Shown piece by piece: positions 21,071 through 35,000 of a DNA stretch of 64,000 nt; position 1 is the stretch's first letter; the number at the start of each line of letters is the position of its first letter. The position numbers and the translations under genes were made by a program. The stretch is from contig NC_062971.1 of assembly GCF_023078275.1 (NCBI RefSeq), forward strand, positions 19,530,001-19,594,000, in the 5' to 3' direction. The notes beneath the pieces were generated by a model. It made no database searches and was not told the origin of the DNA. It saw only the letters and a program-made list of their open reading frames with translations. The DNA is from Leguminivora glycinivorella. Lineage: Eukaryota > Arthropoda > Insecta > Lepidoptera > Tortricidae.

Positions 21071-22515
21071 GATTAGTAATAATTTGAAGATTTTTATTGA
21101 AGCTCTCCTTAACAGTAGGTAAGACTTTGTTTTACTCTAGTAAAAGACAAACTTTGACACACGGACTTGGTCAGTAGAAAAAGTAGAATGTTCTAACTGA
21201 ATGCTCCAGGGTTTCATTATTAGAACCCACTTAGAACCTCGAACGCCGCAAAAAAAAAACATGTGGCTATTACCATGGGTGACGCGTGACGTCGATCATT
21301 GCGAATTGCAGTCAAGATACCATGCTTGCTCATACTGCAGGCACCTACGTTTGCTCTTCATATTACTAGTGTGTTCGAAACTGTAAAACACTTAACCCTT
21401 AAATGCATAGTGATGTATACACCGTGTTTCCGGTATCACTCAAAACCTCAGACACCCCAACTGATTTTTATTTTTTTAAACGTATCTAGAAGGTTCATTT
21501 TTTAATCTGATGATTATTATTTGTTTAAATTGAATTTTTAATTTTCTGTGCAGCTCTACTCGGCTTTTAACTCTACACTCAATAAAATAATTGCTAGCTA
21601 CCATCATAAGCCTTCAAACTGTTTAATTGTGTACGTTACTGCAACGACACAAGGTTTACCAATAGACAGCTATGGCAATGTAAAGCACTTTAACCTGTCT
21701 CACAGTAAACTTCAAATTGGACAGGTGACTCAGTAAGCAAATTTAAACCTAAAATTCAAAATGACAAGGTTGTAATTAGGTACGAATTCAGTTTGTTATG
21801 ACTTATGATAAACTTTAAATTTAAACTGACGCACAACGTCTATTTCGTAGCAGAAAAAAAATCGTCCAAGTAACCAGCCAGTATTAATACCCTTAAATAC
21901 TGAAAAAGGTATACAACCTCTAACAATATGATATGCACAATGTTGTATTACGAATTTGTAGAATGGGCACGTAAACAATAACTAATAATACAAATTAAAA
22001 CAAAAAATATTACCCCCATCAAGATATACCTTAATCGATTTTACTCTCGATTCTGAACAAACAGTTTTCAGGTTTTTAGTGTTAAGTGAAACACGGTGTA
22101 TAATGCATCGTGCATTTTTGACGCTATTGATAGCATGTCAAAGTTCAAATGTAAATAAATCTTTGTCAAGGTCACGCATTTAAGGGTTAAATAGGTAAGA
22201 ATATAGGACAAGATCAGTAACGAAACCTTTGTTTTTTAAACTTGACATTTATTTACATTCATATCAACAAAACAGGTGTTGTATAAAACAGTTCTTTTAT
22301 ATTATTTTTTACCATTGTATACTAAATAAGGTGCCTCGAAATTGTGTAAAAATAAATTTACGTCCGTAGATATTTTAGGATATGCTGACATGGTACATGT
22401 AATATGGACTTAATTATTCTGTCCTATTTAAGGGGCCGATTCGAAACGTTCTTACACTCTACACAGATTTACTAAATGGGTACGGCATACAACAAAGCTG
22501 ACAAAGTATACCAGT
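21071..22515. other. Intergenic sequence downstream of ERLEC1
   Basis: AT-rich, with no coding sequence that resembles a protein family. Either an ERLEC1 3' UTR longer than the minimal one or plain spacer. Confidence 0.4.
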
Positions 22516-22652
22516 AGGCCTAGCACATGATGGCCGCGGGAGTATGTCGCCGCGAGATAGATGACACGTCTTTGTCTAATTGTATTAATGACATAAGGAC
22601 AGGTAGTCTATCTCGCGGCGACATACTCCCGCGGCCATCATGTGCTAGGCCT
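22516..22652. mobile_element. 137 bp foldback MITE with 45 bp perfect arms
   Basis: 22516-22560 (AGGCCTAGCACATGATGGCC, then GCGGGAGTATGTCGCCGCGAGATAG in order) is the exact reverse complement of 22608-22652, with a 47 bp AT-richer centre. The arms are much more GC-rich than their surroundings. No coding frame. Target duplication not clear. Confidence 0.88.
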
Positions 22653-25600
22653 GCAGTTACTTTGTTTACGTAGTAGTTCTGTACGCCGACAGTGCTCATT
22701 AGATACACATGTTGTGCATAATCCTTTTCGACCTTTTCCATTTTATCGGAAACGTTCGTATTTGTCATGCCCTTGGAACTTTTTGTACTGACTGAAATGC
22801 CACGTTAAGTTTCCGTGAAAATACGATGCTAAAGGATTATGCGCTACATTTGTAATACTGCAAGCTCTATATTTAATTCAGGTTTAACAAAATCAGGCTT
22901 GAGCTTCCATCAAAAGGTTGAGCTACCTGTGTGGTTGGCAACTACTTACACTTCATCATTTATGCATAAGGTTAAATAATTACATAAAATCATTTAACTG
23001 CCTTAAAACTGACAATAGCCCTGACAATCTCGTCTTTGCAAAGATGAATAGATTTATTTAAGGGGACGAATGTGTGGCATGTTTAAATTGTCTCACTAAA
23101 ATCATCTCATTCAAAATTATAAATGAATAATAGACACATGTTGGGCATAGGGGTTGCATCAGACATTTTTTTATACTAGTGCTTTGATTTTAAGCATATG
23201 ACCCATATTTGGCCATGTTTTTGGCATGGTCTTTCTTTGATCAAGGAAGCGAAATTAGTTTATCACGGATAACCGCACCGCAATGCATATAAAATGCTTA
23301 GGTACTTGTTCTTTATTCTATTTAGGTAATTATCATTTATCAAAACAATTTCCACACAATATATTAAATAAACTTCTAGGCTTGATCTGTCTTTCTAAAA
23401 CATTATGGTCTCGGATGGAAATTGTTATAATGACGTCTATTATTTCGCATCTTGCCGCTCAGCTACCCCTCAAATGTATACACGTGCCTTAGTAATCTTC
23501 AATGTCGGACAAACACAATCAATCGTTTAATGTCAAACACAGATTTATACAACTTTAATAATGACTACACATTTTGGCGATCAGTGTTTTGGCGGGAAAC
23601 TCAGAAGTCAGATGTAACTGCACTATTCTACGAGAACTAAAATCTTTATTTCACATTCAAAGTCCAACAGGCATTTTTTATGCACAACAACAATGAGGTC
23701 TCCCTTATACATACCTAAGAAATATTAAGTAGGTAAAAAAACCCTCCACACTAGCATTTTTGACAATTATTTTTAAAATCATACCTATAAGTTAACAGAC
23801 TGATCTCGTGGTCGTGTCCCATTTCTAATTAACCTACTAAACGTTAAAATAAAATTTAAAGAAATACATTCCCCTTCTAATAATAATTTATCTTACAACA
23901 AGAAAAAAGAACGACAAAAAGCTATAATCATGTAGGTTCTACTGAACCCTAAATAAAGGAATCACTAGACGAATGACTGAATCACTAACTGCAACACCTA
24001 CAACGGAACTTATTCAGTCTAGATATTGTCTTTTTTCAGACATCAAAACATGACTAAATTAGAGTAAATAACTTATAAACCATCTAAATAATCCTCTTTT
24101 TATATAATACTCAACTAAATTTAATTAAGCTATTTCAATGATGATCTACATCAGTTCTTTAAACGAAATTAGTAAACACGTAGAATATAACTATATGTCT
24201 ATAACTTAAAGTGACAGGTTAGGTACTTTACATTTGAAATTGGTCGTTCGGGGTAGTTGAAACATAACGCGTCGGTATAGTACATCTCGAATTGGTGAAA
24301 TATCATTTTCACACGCAGGTAAATAAAATATGAGCGATACCTAGGTGTAGTTAACGCCTGCATATAGATTAGACAAGTTAAAATGCCCTGAATAATTACT
24401 TCCTCTTCCTCTTGCAGGCTTTAACTTACATGTTGGAGATAATATAAGTAAAGGAAAAGCATCTAAAATTACAAAATGTGTAAGAAGTAAGTAAAGTATA
24501 ATTATATTATTATAATAACGTAGTATATAAAGACCAAACTGTGCCAGTGATTTAAGAAGTGAAATATATTGGCAAACAGTTTTAAGTACCTGAACCCATG
24601 TTATGAGCAATGAACATATAATGTCGCCGAGCTATGTTCTCCAAAATGTTTCGGTGCTCATAATAGGCGATGTTCGAATACCAAACTTACGTACGAAAAT
24701 ATTCTAAATATTAAATACTTAAACCTAATAAAATTTTGACTAAAGGTCCAGTGTTCGATGTGTTAAATTAAAGACTCATTTATTAGGATTATGGTAAAAC
24801 GAATATGATTCCCGTAAGGTTTGTCAGTAGTTGGTACGCTGAATATAGCCTAGACGGTCCAGTTGATTATCTACTGTACAGATACATAATTATGCATAAA
24901 TTACACACAAACAAGTACAACAATAAGGAAATATTTACGATTTGTACCTAATAGATATTTCAAATGTAAATAAATAGGTACGCTCCAGAATACTTTTTGC
25001 GACATCTACTTTTTACGTCGCGAGATCCATGTCATTTTAAATCAGTGCTTATAGTAGGTACCTATTATAAATTGTGTTTTAGATGGATATTTAGAACATC
25101 ATGTCGAAAAACACACTGTATAGGTACACATTGCATTGCGTGAATTGAATAAAACATTTGAGATATCTACTACGTAATATGAATAATTCACATATTTCGG
25201 GTCAATAGAGCGATAGTAACGTTCACGGTAGGCAGTCTTACAAACAAAATTACAAGTTTAAGTACACTATTGACAACAAGTCAGGTAAAAATAAATACAC
25301 TGATCACTTTGAGATCGCTTCGTTACTCTAACATTATTTGAACAAAAACTGCGTAACTGCAATGGCCACGTGGATCACTTTAACACAAATTATATCGGTA
25401 ACACAAAAAAAAAATATAAAGAAATATCTACTTAAGTATCTAAATATAAAGTTGGTTTACAGGGTGGAAAAAAACAAAGAACCCTGGAGGGAAAGGGCCC
25501 ATTACTTTTTCCACTCTGTATAATATGTTAAACAAAACAATGAAAACAGCAATACTCATTTGGTAGTTCCGGCGTTTGTTCACCGATATTAAGCTTTGGA

Positions 25601-26012
25601 TGACAAAAATATTGGTAGCTATAGGTATATTACACGTACGTAATTTGAGTTATTCCATGAGCGTATATCGACACTGTTAGCTCGGTAGGTACCATTTCTT
25701 TGGTGCATAAAGTATCGCTTGCTAAACGCGTTGAACTTACGCTTAAAGAGACTAAAACTTATAAGTTAAAACATATTAATAAGTAATAAACAATTTGGGG
25801 AATACTTTGGAAACGATAAATCCTTTGACACAAACCTTAACCTTATACTTATTAGTTAACAACTGTGCACATGGACTCGCGTTTTCGTACGAACCTTATC
25901 TATCTGTCAGTTCAAAGTGCACCGGTTTACATCACAACAAACGTTCAAATACTTACAACCTTTGCATAGTTTTTTTATGAAAAAACAATCACTAGGAACA
26001 AGTTGTCTATGT
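22653..26012 (-). other. Non-coding region between convergent ERLEC1 and Bruno; probable Bruno 3' UTR at right
   Basis: No gene is seen. From about 23645 to 26012 the sequence is AT-rich and contains none of the repeat families found elsewhere in the window. That fits the long 3' UTRs typical of Bruno/CELF genes. A minus-strand AATAAA (TTTATT at 23645-23650) is one candidate end; others exist. The sequence alone does not set the boundary. Confidence 0.35.
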
Positions 26013-29000
26013 TTAGTACGGTCTCGAGAGTTCCTTGGAACGTTTCAATTGAACTTTGAGTCTTTTTGTACCTATTTGGAAGCCATTCATGGCTTGTATT
26101 GCGGCCTGTGCGGAGGCGGCGTTGTCATAGGACACGAAGCCGAAGCACTTGGAGAGGTTGGTCTGTTTGTCTATGAACACTTTGGCCGAAATCACGTGCC
26201 CGAAGGGCAAAAAGGTCGATGCGAGATCTGTATCGGTGAACTCCTGCGGCAGGTGGTATATGAACAGGTTGCCGCCTTCTGGACCTGCAAGAAAAGCGAG
26301 ACTCGTTATATCATTAACACAATCATTACTATTATTAGATATATTTACACCCATCTCACTCTAATCTCTAATACGGTATTTGACTACTGGAATGTACCCC
26401 GAAAACCTAATTTTTTTTTTCTAGATGGTGGAAATGATATAGATATTACGTCTCATATTTTAGCGATAGAGATTTTTTTAACCATTCGTAGATATGTTTT
26501 TCTAGTATATTTTCTAACGGTTCGCATATTTTCCCACTTTGACGATAGGTTGATTTGCCCTAAATAACTATTTATCAATCTGTGCTAATAGTAGGTAAGT
26601 TAAGATAGGTAATATATGAGGACCCGTGATATTGGGACTCCATTGAAGTAAATCGTTCGTAAACCTTGCCAACTATAAAGAACACAAAAATAAGATTTCC
26701 AGAAAATAATTGCTACTTTCGACTTCTAATCAAATCAATCAAATCACTTTTTTTGAACTCTGTATCATACCGGTTTTTTGCTATGAAATCTTTTGCCGTG
26801 CCGTACAGGAATTGGTTGGGCTCGATACTATCGATAGGTCGTTTCAAAAATCCATGTGTAATGCGTAGGCATGAGGCAAGTGTAGACTTGAACATACAGG
26901 CCAGGCCCCGTAGAAGAATGGCATTTCTGCTCTGTGCAAATGCAGTCTGGCTCTGTCGAGCCAATAAGCAAAAGCGATAGAGATAGATTACATTTCTGCG
27001 GCGTTTAGCGTCGCAGAAATGCCATTCGTCGATCGGGGCCTGTATTTTCTATCATCCTTACCTATCCGTTTTTATTATTTATCAATTCGCTGACAGTACG
27101 TCGACAGCCGAACCACTGCCGCAGAAAGGACATATATTATGTATTTTCAGTGACAGTACGTCGACAGGCGCAGCACTGTCAGCGAAAGGGTTGGTGGTAA
27201 GGTATTGTATCGTACCTTCGACCTGTTTGCCGGCAGCGGCGGCGGCGGCCGACCCGAGCACGGAGCCGAGCGGCGCGGCCGCGAACGCGCTGCCGAACTG
27301 CGCCGCGTACGCAGAACTCAGCGGCTCTGCTGTAGACCCTGGAAACATTGCAACATTTATTAATACCCGCCTTGTTCAGGTTCACAATATAATGTAAAAA
27401 CTTGTGACAGATACATGTTTTTGTCAGAGACCGTTTGTCATTCGTTAAGTTGGGCGGATGTCTGCAGATCGAATGTTTTCTCATTTGCTTTCTATATCAT
27501 TAAATAATAATGAAGGCACTAAACTTCAACCCTTGTCGATAGTGTACTTTGAGGACAGTATACCTACCTGTACCTACACATCCTCATGTACAAATTTTCA
27601 CACAATAAAATAGAACTCTAGGCTTGATATGTCTTTGTTAATCCATACTAATATTATAAATGGGAAAGTGTGTGTGTCTGTTTGTTTGTCCGTCTTTCAC
27701 GGCAAAACAGAGCGACGAATTGACGTGATTTTTGAAGTGGAGATAGTTGAAGGGATGGAGAGTGACATAGGATACTTTTTGTCTCTTTCTAACGCGAGCG
27801 AAGACGCGGGCAAAAGCTAGTATAATACCCATAAATAAAACACCGCTGATAAAGTACATACTACTGGAACCTAAAGGATAATTTCATGCACGAATTAAGT
27901 AAGCATATTTCGTAGATCAAAGGTCTTTAGCATACTCTACAATTATAAAGTAAGATTAAAAACAGCATAGGTATCATATATCTACCTGTCCAATTTATAA
28001 AGATTAATTTCCTCTCTATCGCTCCGGATCCATGTCCAACTCTTTCACTATGCATGCGATTCGTCTTTGGAATGATCTCCCTCTTGACATAAGGCAAAGT
28101 CAGACCGTCTCTGTTTAAGATCAAGTTGCGCAGACATCTTTTAGAAAAGTCTCATAACTAAGAGTCGTAATAATTATAAGGCAGATATATATAGTTATGT
28201 ATATATAATGGTATATGTATATATATGAATATTTATGTGTATTTGTAAGTATATATATATATTATGTTAAGTATATATATATGCTGTATAATATACATAA
28301 TCATTTATGGTAGTAGTATTCCATTTCTCGTCATTGCGATATTTCCTGCAACTATTAAGCTCTTATAGATCTCTGTTTGGCCCAAAGGTTAGCATAGCTG
28401 GGCACCGTTAATCAAATAGTTAACTTCGATAATCGTTAATCCGTTACTTAAAAAGTTAACTTCGTTAATCGTTAAAGCGATACATTTCGGTAGATTTAAC
28501 GGAAGTTAAAGTTAATCGATAATCCGTTAACACGTCATAAAAATAGGACTTCACTGTAGGTATTATGTATTTGTATTTACTAAGTATCCACCAAAAACCA
28601 TTAAAACCTGTGACGCCAATCGGTAAAAAACCGAAATGTAATAATTACGGTATCTTCGGGCTTTTACCGCCGTTGGTTGGCTAAATCCTAGGTTTTACTT
28701 CGGATTGGTAATTATTGGGTCATTCATGCGGTCACGATCGTGATGCGTCGGTTCTTCAGATTGAGATTTGAGATGACAACTCGATGCTGTGGGCCACGAT
28801 AACTTTGGTAGAGTAATCTAAGGCCCACGCCGGACTCTAACTCGATGCGTCGGCTGCGCGATTTGTCTGTCATGCCTGATGATTGCACTCTATTCCCAGG
28901 TTAGTGATCGATCTAGCACGCCTAATAAGATTTAGAAGATCTCAAATAAGTGATCTAAAGTCGCCAATTGGTCTTTAGACTGCTTATAACCGACGGATCT

Positions 29001-32000
29001 GCTTTTACCGATAAATTCTAGGTTTTGCCGTACTACGGGCTTTTACAGTAACAGTAAGAACGTGGTTTTCGCGGCGCAGCGAGCTGCTTGGGGTGCTGGA
29101 TTAACGATTAACGGACTGGTAACGAGAATGCCTTCTGGCATTAAGTTTAACGCCCAGCTTTTAGTACATTTTTTTGTACATTTTTTTTACTGTGCAATAA
29201 AGTTTAAATATAAATAATTTCGAATTTAGGTCACTTTCGACTTACGCATTCATAATACCTGTTATGTGTAGGTACCTAAATATACTTAGATAAATTATTA
29301 CACATGCGGAAAAACATTTACAGTTAATGTAGGTACCTACTTATGTTCTAAGTAAAATAACTAGCTACAGATGTAGTGCTAAAAGGGTTTCCTTCGTATT
29401 TTTCCGGAAACGTTCGTATTTGTCATGCTAGTTCAGTCAATGTCAGTATTGTCAGTACGTCATGTACTGAGACTGAATGAAATAGCAAGACACGTTCGTA
29501 CGTTTCCGTAACAATACGAAGGCTAATCTATTCGCACTACATCTGAACTGTGTACAAATAATTTTTAAGAAAAAAAACCGCCTTCCTTTGGGATTTCGGT
29601 GATAAATACTTTCAAATGTTGGATTATGTTATCAATTCGTCTGTATAATGGGTGAATCACTTTTTTCTTGGTTGTTATCCATGGCAATAACAAGCAAGAA
29701 AAAGGTAATATTTTTTAATGTTTGTTATTCGATATCTCCGTCATTTCTGAACCAATTTTGAAATCTGGATGATTCTGAAGTACTAACAGATGAGAATGAA
29801 TATCAGAACGGAACTCTAACCAGGGGCGGCTCACTCTTCATCAGCAGTTCCACTGCACCAAATGTCACTGTTCTGGACGTAAGTGCATGCTGTTCTTATA
29901 AAAATACCAAAGTCACTATAAGTGTGCCGTTCAGATTTGAGGAGTTCCGTTCTGACCATCATCAGCAATTCCACTGCACCAAATATCACTGTTCTGGACG
30001 TAAGTGCATGCTGTTCTTATAAAAATACCAAAGTCACTATAAGTGTGCCGTTCAGATTTGAGGAGTTCCATTCTGACCATCATCAGGAGTTCCACTGCAC
30101 CAAATGTCACTGTTCCGTACGTAAATGCATGCTGTTCCTTTAAAAACACAAAAATCACCATATGTATGCCTTTCAGATTTGAGGAGTTCCCTCGATTTCT
30201 CCAGGATCCCATCATCAGAACTGGGTTCTGAAAAAAATGGGACCAATCTGTAAATACATTCAATCAAAAAAAATTTTCAAAATCGGTCTAGTAACGACGG
30301 AGATATCGAGGAACAAACATTAAAAAAAAAAAAACATACAGACGACTTGATAACCCCTTCCTTTGAGATTTGGAAGGCGGTTAAAAAGGGAAGTACCTAC
30401 ATAAGCAAAGCTTAAGATTTTTAACTTGTAGGTAAGCATGAAGGTTAACACGTAGTAGGTATTAGGTTTCCGTTCGTAATATTTATTTAATAAACATGAT
30501 GTACAAAATGAATAGGTATTAGGTACAGTCAAGTGCAAAAATACGTATCGATTTTATCCGCTCAAAAATATGTACCGAGACCTTATTCCGCCGACATAAA
30601 GTGCTATGGGACATATTTTTGATAAGTTGTACGCACCCATATTTTTACACTTGACTGTACCTACAGAGAATTAAGGATGTCTACTAACCGACATATTTGG
30701 CTTGCCTACTTTTGGTGTTAATATCATTATCAAGTTCATGCTGATTCGGTATCTCCACATTCAGCATGAAATTGATATTAGACCCTAAAACTACTTTATA
30801 TACCACCCTAGATAATTAGGTAATATCTGGGCAACCGAGCTTCGCTCGGTTCTGTCGTATCCTTGACATGTGTCGCCATCTAGTTCAAAAATGAATATTA
30901 CCTACATCGAGCGAAAGAATTCTCAGCCTTAACAACACAACTACTCCACACGAGATGGCGCGCATTTCGCCACAAAAACTCAAATAGTGTATTTTCTATT
31001 CGTTTTAGCCTTGACCTGTGTCGCCATCTAGTGTTTGCAATAAATAGTACTTACATCGACCGAAAGAATTCTGTCTTAACAGTACAACTACTGCACACGA
31101 GATGGCGCGCGAAGAAAAACGCATGAAAACTCGAAAATTCGCGTTTTCCGGGACCTAAGGATAAGTTAGACCGATTTTTCACCATAAATAAATAAATAAA
31201 TATACAAGAATTGCTCGTTTAAAAGTATAAGATTATTTCAATGCATTAGTTGATTGTATGATCTTAAACACAATAGACACACTGTTTTATTTTATGATAA
31301 ACAACTTGCTTAATTCAAGGAGATTTTAGTGACACTGCTTACTTTTTATTATTCAATAATAGTTCCTTCTAAGAGATAAGTACTAATAAATAATATTAAT
31401 TAACATTAACTAATCATTCCCAGTCTCTAACATAAATAGGTAGGTACAACACGCAATAAATTCTTTATTCGTAGCATGTGATTATACATGTAAAATGTAA
31501 ATGTTGACTCGCTTGACACCATCCCACGACAGTATTACACCCAACATTGTACAAAAAATTAGTTAGCACTCTCATGCAAAACAATGGATGGTTAATCGAC
31601 AAGAAACACGTTTTAACAACGCAATACTAACGTTAATAAACCAAACAATCTCAAAACTAGGTAAAGCCAGACTATAAATAATAAAAATTTCAGGCGACAG
31701 CAAACTTTACATAGTTACATAATTACTATTTCGTGTAAGAATAATTATGAATATAGCAGATTTTTTAATGATTTTTAAAAGATATAGTTTGAGTGTGATA
31801 GACTAATTGTTTCTCATGTTACACCGCGTGTACCTATAATACTTTATCTTCTAAAAAAATTAATACCTAATGTAAAACATCGAAGCAATGTTCATTAGTC
31901 TTATATTTTGCTTGTATCGATCGTGTTGTTAGTAATACAAAAACACAGGTTACTTTAATATAGGTGTTTAATAATAACTTTCCATCTCATGCCTTATCTA

Positions 32001-35000
32001 TTTAAGCGATGTGAAACAGACATTTCGTCACACCAAAGTTATTAGATACTTACACGAAACAAATTAGCAAAACTAGTACCTAACGAAGGATAAAAACCGG
32101 CCAAGAGCGTGTAGGGCCACGCTCAGTGTAGGGTTCCGTAGTTTTCCGTATTTTTCTCAAAAACTACTAAACCTATCAAGTTCAAAACAATTTTCCTAGA
32201 AAGTCTTTATAAAGTTCTACTTTTGTGATTTTTTTCATATTTTTTAAACATATGGTTCGAAAGTTAGAGGGGGGGGGACGCACTTTTTTTTCCTTTAGGA
32301 GCGATTATTTCCGTAGGTATTGATATTATTGAAAAACGATCTTAGTAAACCCTTATTCATTTTTAAATACCTATCCAACAATATATCACACGTTGGGGTT
32401 GGAATGAAAAAAAATATCAGCCCCCACTTTACATATAGGGGGGGTACCCTAATAAAACTTTTTTTCCATTTTTTATTTTTGCACTTTGTTGGCGTGATTG
32501 ATATACATATTGGTACCAAATTTCAGCTTTCTAGTGCTAACGGTTACAGAGATTATCCGCGGACGGACGGACGGACGGACGGACGGACGGACGGACGGAC
32601 AGACAGACATGGCGAAACTATAAGGGTTCCTAGTTGACTACGGAACCCTAAAAATGATACGCGATATCGCCTTTTATAGGAAGCGTTAAAATACAGCCAG
32701 CTAAGCTGGACATATTTTGTATACTCTGCAGATAAAATATAGTTATCTGAAACATTGCAGCAAAATTTGTAGTAAGTAGGTTGGATCTACTTATTTGAAT
32801 CAATAATGCTTGAAAAGTTGCACGAATCGGATTAAATTATGTTTCTCGTCTTTAAAATAGTAGGTAGTAGACGACGGTGAAACTTCCCATAATTATATCG
32901 GAAGTAACTTTTTATGCATATTTTTACCTCTACACAAACATACGATTGGTCCCGGTAACACAGCTGTACAATGATATTAAACCAAGCCATACTCGGGTCG
33001 GCAATTTAAATGAGACTGAGAAAATGTGCACGTAAGGGATTTTTCCCAGCAATTTGCTCAAATGTAAAGGATTAAGTTTAAGCAGCCACTGTTCGTATTT
33101 TTAATTGCTTTCTGCTCAATTTTACCTCAAAATCCGTAGGAGTCAGATTTAAGTTGTTCTTGTATTTCCCCCTGCCCATCTCACATTGAATTCCACGAAA
33201 CAGATAAGTAGGTAATTTTAATGCTATTCTAACACACAAAATGGAGGTTATTTGAAACGCGGCTTAGTCAAGATAGCCAAATATCTATTTATTATAACTT
33301 TATAAGATACTTTTTTACGAGAAATAATAAACCGTCTCATTTAAACCACCGTACCAAGAAAAAAAAAACAGATAGGCATTCCATATAAACAAGGCACACT
33401 CTCGAATTCACACAAATTCGTTTTTACCTGTTATGTTAGTCTTCCCGAGAAGACCTGAAGTGTGAAAAATGTTCATCGTTAATAACGTTTTTAATCTGTT
33501 CTCAATTTAAGTCCAACCTGAAATAGGAAAGTGTGTAGGACTAAAAGTACGTTTTATAGTTTTTTTACGGTTGCCAACTTATGTAGGCTACGTCCCAATT
33601 AGGGATCTTGCAGGGTTGGCAATTAGTGTGGAATTTATTACAGCTTAATAGCGCTGGTGGACGAGTTTCGGTGAATGGATGGTGAGGGTCCGCGTGAGGG
33701 TTGGCAGCCCCCCTATTTATTACCCGGTTTCTACGTATCCGCGCTTTACCAATCCAATCCAATATATCTTTATTACCAGCCATAAAGTGTTCGAACAGGT
33801 TCAAAAGTTAAAACGCGTATTGCTAACGGTTACCATAATCTGAAACCGTACCGCAATACCTTTTTCTGAAGTTCTTGACTTATATTAATGAAATCAATTG
33901 CTGCTGTGGATTTGCTACAATGGGTAATATTGATACTGACAAACAGCATAATAAATGCAAGGGGTTGTCATGGACTCTTGATAAGGTAAGGTAACATGGC
34001 AATCAAACCTGCTGATCGGCCAGGATCATAAGATAGTGCCTACTCCTAAAACCTCAATATCAAGCGTTAGATGTGAAGTGGACAGGTACCTAATTAACAA
34101 ATGCGAGTCTATTAGAAGATGTAAGTATATGGTATAACAGCAGACTTACATAATTGTGGCGCGGCCGGCTGCGGCGCGGCGGCGGGCGCAATGGGCGCCG
34201 CCTGCGTGACGACGGGCTGCGTCATGGCCGCCAGCGCCGCCAGGTTCTGCACCGACACGGGCGCCAGCAGCCCGCCCAGCTGCTCGGCCGCCCCGCCGCC
34301 CATGGACGCCACCCCGCCCACGCCGCTCACCGTCCCGCCGCTCAAGCCTGCGCCATTGAAAGCGATATCCTGATAGTTAACACCTAAATGGAGAAACAAA
34401 AATAAATTAAAAGGGGAAGGGGCGAAATAAAATGTGGGAGGGGACAAGGTGTATAGAGTGGACGTAAATCAATAAAAATAACTGGTAAACTTATACAAGT
34501 TTTCATGTGCTTAAATAACCTTTACTGTGCTAATGTGCTTATACTTTAACGCTGGTGCCGCTAGGTCTATTACAGTTGTGGTTTCGTTCACGTTGTTTAA
34601 GAACCTAGTGTCGATCCTATGGTTTTATGTGAGAACATTAATGTGAGTTATCCCATAACAGGCACAGTTATAAGTTATAACAGTGACTCAGTTTCCGCAG
34701 ATGATTCAATTTGGAGCACGTTTTACGACGTGACTTAATCATTTTTATTTATTTTATTAGTTTTCATTTCACCTGCAAAATGTCCAGGGTATTGCTTGAC
34801 TAATAATTTATTTAAGAATGTATGTTTTACAAACCTTGTTTCAAGGTTCCTTTCTACCGTCGCATCGCTGTGTTATTACTTATTCAAGTATAAATTACTT
34901 TTTAACGCAATAGACGTTCATCTCCTCCTCCCGAACATACTCTAAAGGTATATTATTTTGCTAGTATCTAACCTTGCAGGAGCGTAGACCCCTGGCCCTG

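Larger units (their letters stand above)
27339..34149 (-). other. 6.8 kb Bruno intron, repeat-rich
   Basis: It lies between coding exons 34383-34150 and 27338-27216. It holds an R2 copy, an AT microsatellite (about 28180-28290), the GTTAAC-rich element at 28396, a 121 bp triplicate, a TA-flanked MITE, a 148 bp duplicate, and a GGAC microsatellite element. Each is listed separately. About 32.66-34.1 kb has no named repeat. I found no further coding exon. Confidence 0.6.

Noticed and set aside
25917..26567. 216-codon plus-strand open frame
   Set aside because: It runs antisense over the Bruno RRM3 exon (26284-26013), whose codon pattern and homology are clear. The plus-strand translation resembles nothing I know.
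32560..32597. CRISPR-like or coding repeat from the GGAC run
   Set aside because: It is a plain four-base microsatellite without spacers, inside an inverted-repeat element in eukaryotic DNA.
33565..33804. Minus-strand frame with a protein-like translation ([12 protein letters not shown])
   Set aside because: Short, no family recognised, no splice sites extending it in frame; it looks like part of a dispersed repeat.
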